A stretch of DNA of 7,955 nucleotides from an uncultured Mordavella sp. Its GTDB lineage: Bacteria > Bacillota > Clostridia > Lachnospirales > Lachnospiraceae. Both the position numbers and the translations under genes were made by a program. Positions 6,256 through 7,955 of the stretch are shown piece by piece. The DNA lies in assembly GCA_902406105.1 (NCBI GenBank), contig CABPCP010000095.1, forward strand, positions 1 to 7,955, given 5' to 3'. How positions within the stretch are numbered: position 1 is the first letter of the stretch; the number at the start of each line of letters is the position of its first letter. Below the pieces are notes generated by a model. The model was not told where the DNA came from. It saw nothing but the letters and a program-made list of their open reading frames with translations, and did no database searches.

Positions 6256-7370
6256 GAGCAGTAGGACTTATTTTAGCGGGCGGTAACAGTAATAAAATGA
6301 GAGAGCTGACTCAGAAGCGCGCGGTGGCGGCAATGCCGGTAGCCGGAAGCTACAGGGCGATTGATTTTGCGCTGAGTAATATGTCTAACTCCCATATCCA
6401 GAAAGTGGCGGTGTTGACTCAATATAATGCTCGTTCCCTAAATGAGCACCTGAATTCTTCTAAATGGTGGGATTTCGGGAGAAAACAAGGCGGTTTGTTT
6501 GTATTTACGCCAACCATTACCGCAGATAACGGCTACTGGTATAGAGGAACCGCGGACGCGATCCACCAGAATCTGGATTTTCTAAAAAGATGCCATGAAC
6601 CTTATGTGATCATTGCGTCAGGAGACGCGGTATATAAGATGGATTATAATAAGGTTTTAGAATATCATATCGCCAAAAAGGCAGATATTACGGTGGTTTG
6701 TAAAGAACTTCCGCCAGGCGAGGATGCCAGCCGCTTTGGCACGGTGAAGATGAATGAGTCTATGCGGATCGAGGAATTTGAGGAGAAACCCATGGTTGCC
6801 AACTCCAATACGATTTCTACGGGGATTTATGTGATCCGCAGGAGACAGCTGATTGATTTGATCGAGCACTGCGCGGAAGAAGAAAGACATGATTTTGTAA
6901 CCGATATCTTGATCAGATATAAAAATCTGAAAAAGATCTGCGGTTATAAAATAAAAGATTACTGGAGCAACATATCGACTGTGGATGCTTATTACAGGAC
7001 GAATATGGACTTCTTGAAACCAGAAGTAAGAAATTACTTTTTCAAACAGCACCCGGATGTGTATTCGAAGGTGAGTGACCTGCCGCCAGCCAAATACAAT
7101 CCCGGAGCAGTCGTTAAAAACAGTCTTATCGCAAGCGGCTGTATCATTAACGGCATGGTGGAGAATTCCATTCTGTTTAAGAAAGTATTTGTCGGTAACA
7201 ATTGTGTCATCAAGAATTCAATCATTCTTAACGATGTCTACCTCGGAGATAACACTTACATTGAAAACTGCATTGTAGAGAGTCGTGATACAATCAGGGC
7301 AAACACACGTCATATTGGGGAAAATGGTGTGAAAGTAGTTGTTGAAAAGAACGAGAGGTATGCACTCTAG
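6252..7370 (+). CDS. glgD: GlgD, regulatory subunit of ADP-glucose pyrophosphorylase
   Basis: GlgD is a GlgC paralogue that joins GlgC in a hetero-oligomer and modulates its activity; family members studied in Firmicutes have little activity alone. The 372-aa product aligns with GlgC through a nucleotidyltransferase domain and a shorter beta-helix (about 285-350). Its nucleotide loop is degenerate: AGGNSNKM (9-16) replaces AGGQGSRL, so the pyrophosphate-binding Arg becomes Lys15. The GlgC KPAV block is VAAM here (25-28), losing Lys28. Asp125 in [10 protein letters not shown] and Lys179 in EEKP are kept. The start ATG overlaps the glgC stop (ATGA) and has AGGTGAG five bases upstream. It is followed by spoVG after 33 bp without a visible terminator. 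The loss of triphosphate-site residues fits a regulatory rather than catalytic role. Confidence 0.93.
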   Translation: MRAVGLILAGGNSNKMRELTQKRAVAAMPVAGSYRAIDFALSNMSNSHIQKVAVLTQYNARSLNEHLNSSKWWDFGRKQGGLFVFTPTITADNGYWYRGTADAIHQNLDFLKRCHEPYVIIASGDAVYKMDYNKVLEYHIAKKADITVVCKELPPGEDASRFGTVKMNESMRIEEFEEKPMVANSNTISTGIYVIRRRQLIDLIEHCAEEERHDFVTDILIRYKNLKKICGYKIKDYWSNISTVDAYYRTNMDFLKPEVRNYFFKQHPDVYSKVSDLPPAKYNPGAVVKNSLIASGCIINGMVENSILFKKVFVGNNCVIKNSIILNDVYLGDNTYIENCIVESRDTIRANTRHIGENGVKVVVEKNERYAL

Positions 7371-7403
7371 TGCAGTGCCGAGGAAGAAAGGGGCAAAAAG
7401 AAG

Positions 7404-7688
7404 ATGAAGATCACAGATGTACGCATGAGAAAGGTGGCAAAAGAAGGGAAATTAAAAGCAATCGTGTCCATTACGCTGGACGATGAATTTGCCGTACACG
7501 ACATCAAGATCATCGAAGGAGACAGAGGGCTGTTCATCGCAATGCCAAGCAAGAAAGTATTGGACGGAGAATATAGGGACATTGCACATCCGATCAACTC
7601 AGAGGTAAGAGAACGGGTCCAGAGCGAGATCCTTCAGAAATACCACGAGACATTGGAAAATGAAGAAGTGGAAGAGGGAGCTTTTTAA
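7404..7688 (+). CDS. spoVG: SpoVG family RNA/DNA-binding regulator
   Basis: The 94-aa protein matches SpoVG closely: TDVRMRKV near the N-terminus, [21 protein letters not shown] (19-39), GLFIAMPSK (42-50) and [19 protein letters not shown] (54-72). SpoVG proteins are small nucleic-acid-binding regulators; in Bacillus they influence septation and sporulation, and in other Firmicutes virulence and cell-wall genes. The N-terminal beta-rich core is conserved, while the tail after residue 75 is acidic and variable. AAAGGGG (7387-7393) lies ten bases before ATG. No sigma-H-like promoter was recognised in the 33-bp gap or in the end of glgD, so transcription from the glgC promoter is the simplest reading. 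The last codons lie in a palindrome shared with the convergent gene, and the stop overlaps that gene's stop. Confidence 0.95.
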   Translation: MKITDVRMRKVAKEGKLKAIVSITLDDEFAVHDIKIIEGDRGLFIAMPSKKVLDGEYRDIAHPINSEVRERVQSEILQKYHETLENEEVEEGAF

Positions 7689-7702
7689 AAAGCTCCCTCT
7701 TC
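7671..7702. terminator. 32-bp perfect palindrome at the convergent gene ends, possible bidirectional terminator
   Basis: The 16-base half GAAGAGGGAGCTTTTT is followed directly by its exact reverse complement, giving an 11-bp GC-containing stem capped by TTTTTAAAAA. It contains both stop codons and the final codons of spoVG and of the minus-strand pseudouridine synthase gene. Neither side has a long T run immediately after the stem, only CT-rich sequence, so it may stabilise 3' ends or slow polymerase rather than terminate strongly. Confidence 0.6.
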
Positions 7703-7955
7703 TTCTGGGGGAAGCTGGAAGGCCAGCTTCTTTTTTGTGACTGGATGAAAGAATTCTAACCGGTAGGCGCAGAGCATGAGCGGCTGGCGTGGATCGGCAT
7801 CTGGATTATATTTAGTATCTCCGATAATAGGACAGCCCATGGCAGCCAGCTGGACCCGGATCTGGTGGTGGCGTCCGGTGTCGAGATGGATGTCTAGTTC
7901 AATTGGGGCCGGGGGATTTTTAAAAATCCCCCGGCCCCAATTGAAAAAGCCCTGT
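7685..7955 (-). CDS. RluA-family pseudouridine synthase, C-terminal part only
   Basis: An open minus-strand frame of 89 codons runs in from the right edge; the gene start and the catalytic HRLD motif lie outside the window. RluA-family enzymes convert uridine to pseudouridine in rRNA or tRNA. The diagnostic C-terminal block is [19 protein letters not shown] (24-42 of the visible part), followed by IIGDTKYNP (43-51), [13 protein letters not shown] (59-71) and a typical short tail. The sequence before the block, [16 protein letters not shown], is encoded entirely by the 48-bp palindrome at 7898-7945 and does not resemble the usual run-up of the family. The frame stays open through it. Whether the gene is intact, carries an insertion, or is mis-assembled here cannot be decided from this sequence. 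The stop overlaps the spoVG stop, and the spoVG terminator lies within its coding sequence. Confidence 0.85.
   Translation of the reverse strand, partial: QGFFNWGRGIFKNPPAPIELDIHLDTGRHHQIRVQLAAMGCPIIGDTKYNPDADPRQPLMLCAYRLEFFHPVTKKKLAFQLPPEEEGAF
7711..7736 (+). terminator. Intrinsic terminator of the glgC-glgD-spoVG transcript
   Basis: GAAGCTGG (7711-7718) pairs perfectly with CCAGCTTC (7723-7730) around an AAGG loop and is followed at once by six T (7731-7736). This is a textbook rho-independent terminator on the plus strand, 22 bp past the spoVG stop. It lies inside the 3' coding region of the convergent pseudouridine synthase gene, covering its codons for about KKLAFQL. Confidence 0.88.
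7898..7945. repeat. 48-bp perfect palindrome inside the pseudouridine synthase frame
   Basis: The 24-base left half, starting TTCAATTGGGGCCGGGGG and ending in T5, is followed with no spacer by its exact reverse complement. The stem core is very GC-rich (GGGGCCGGGGG) and the centre is TTTTTAAAAA. On neither strand is it followed by a T run, so it is not an ordinary terminator. It spans 16 codons in frame. It may be an inserted palindromic element or an assembly fold-back near the window edge. Confidence 0.75.

Noticed and set aside
7272..7294. ATTGTA...TACAAT inverted repeat and TACAAT as a spoVG promoter
   Set aside because: No acceptable -35 at 16-18 bp spacing, and the segment is conserved coding sequence of glgD.
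7361..7374. Small inverted repeat TGCACT-CT-AGTGCA over the glgD stop as a terminator
   Set aside because: The stem is only 5-6 bp and no T run follows, so it should not separate glgD from spoVG.

Overview
The window reads as a chromosomal segment from an endospore-forming, low-to-medium GC Firmicute, most likely class Clostridia and plausibly Lachnospiraceae. The indications are a DnaD/DnaI-type primosome pair, a SpoVG gene, the two-subunit GlgC+GlgD ADP-glucose pyrophosphorylase, a long (397 aa) variant PRPP synthetase, and AGGAGG-type ribosome sites. No phage, transposase, CRISPR, tRNA or rRNA signal was seen. Taxonomy is inferred from protein character only.

Layout. Positions 1-92 hold two hairpins of opposite polarity that end converging transcription units. 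Positions 93-3240 (minus strand) form a tight operon transcribed dnaD -> dnaI-like helicase loader -> prs, with prs overlapping the loader by 14 bp. Positions 3241-3391 are its control region: an extended -10 promoter, A/T tracts spaced about 10 bp apart, and three co-oriented DnaA-box sequences directly after the murC stop codon. Positions 3392-4771 (minus) are murC. Positions 4772-4980 are a divergent, AT-rich promoter region in which an 8-bp inverted repeat carries the putative -35 elements of promoters firing in both directions. Positions 4981-7688 (plus) are glgC, glgD (4-bp overlap) and spoVG, probably one transcript. Positions 7685-7955 (minus) are the 3' end of an RluA-family pseudouridine synthase gene converging on spoVG; both genes end inside one 32-bp perfect palindrome and both proteins end in EEGAF.

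How the genes work together. The minus-strand operon couples loading of the replicative helicase (DnaD, DnaI) to production of PRPP, the precursor of nucleotides, and may be under DnaA control. MurC adds L-alanine to UDP-MurNAc in peptidoglycan synthesis. GlgC/GlgD make ADP-glucose for glycogen, with SpoVG, an RNA/DNA-binding regulator, downstream.

The genes are conserved housekeeping functions. I did not find a new defence or mobile system. The unusual material is in the DNA architecture: the DnaA-box cluster before dnaD, three perfect palindromes (28, 32 and 48 bp), and the symmetric divergent promoter. The 48-bp palindrome, ten bases from the window end, is either an in-frame insertion in the pseudouridine synthase gene or an assembly artefact.
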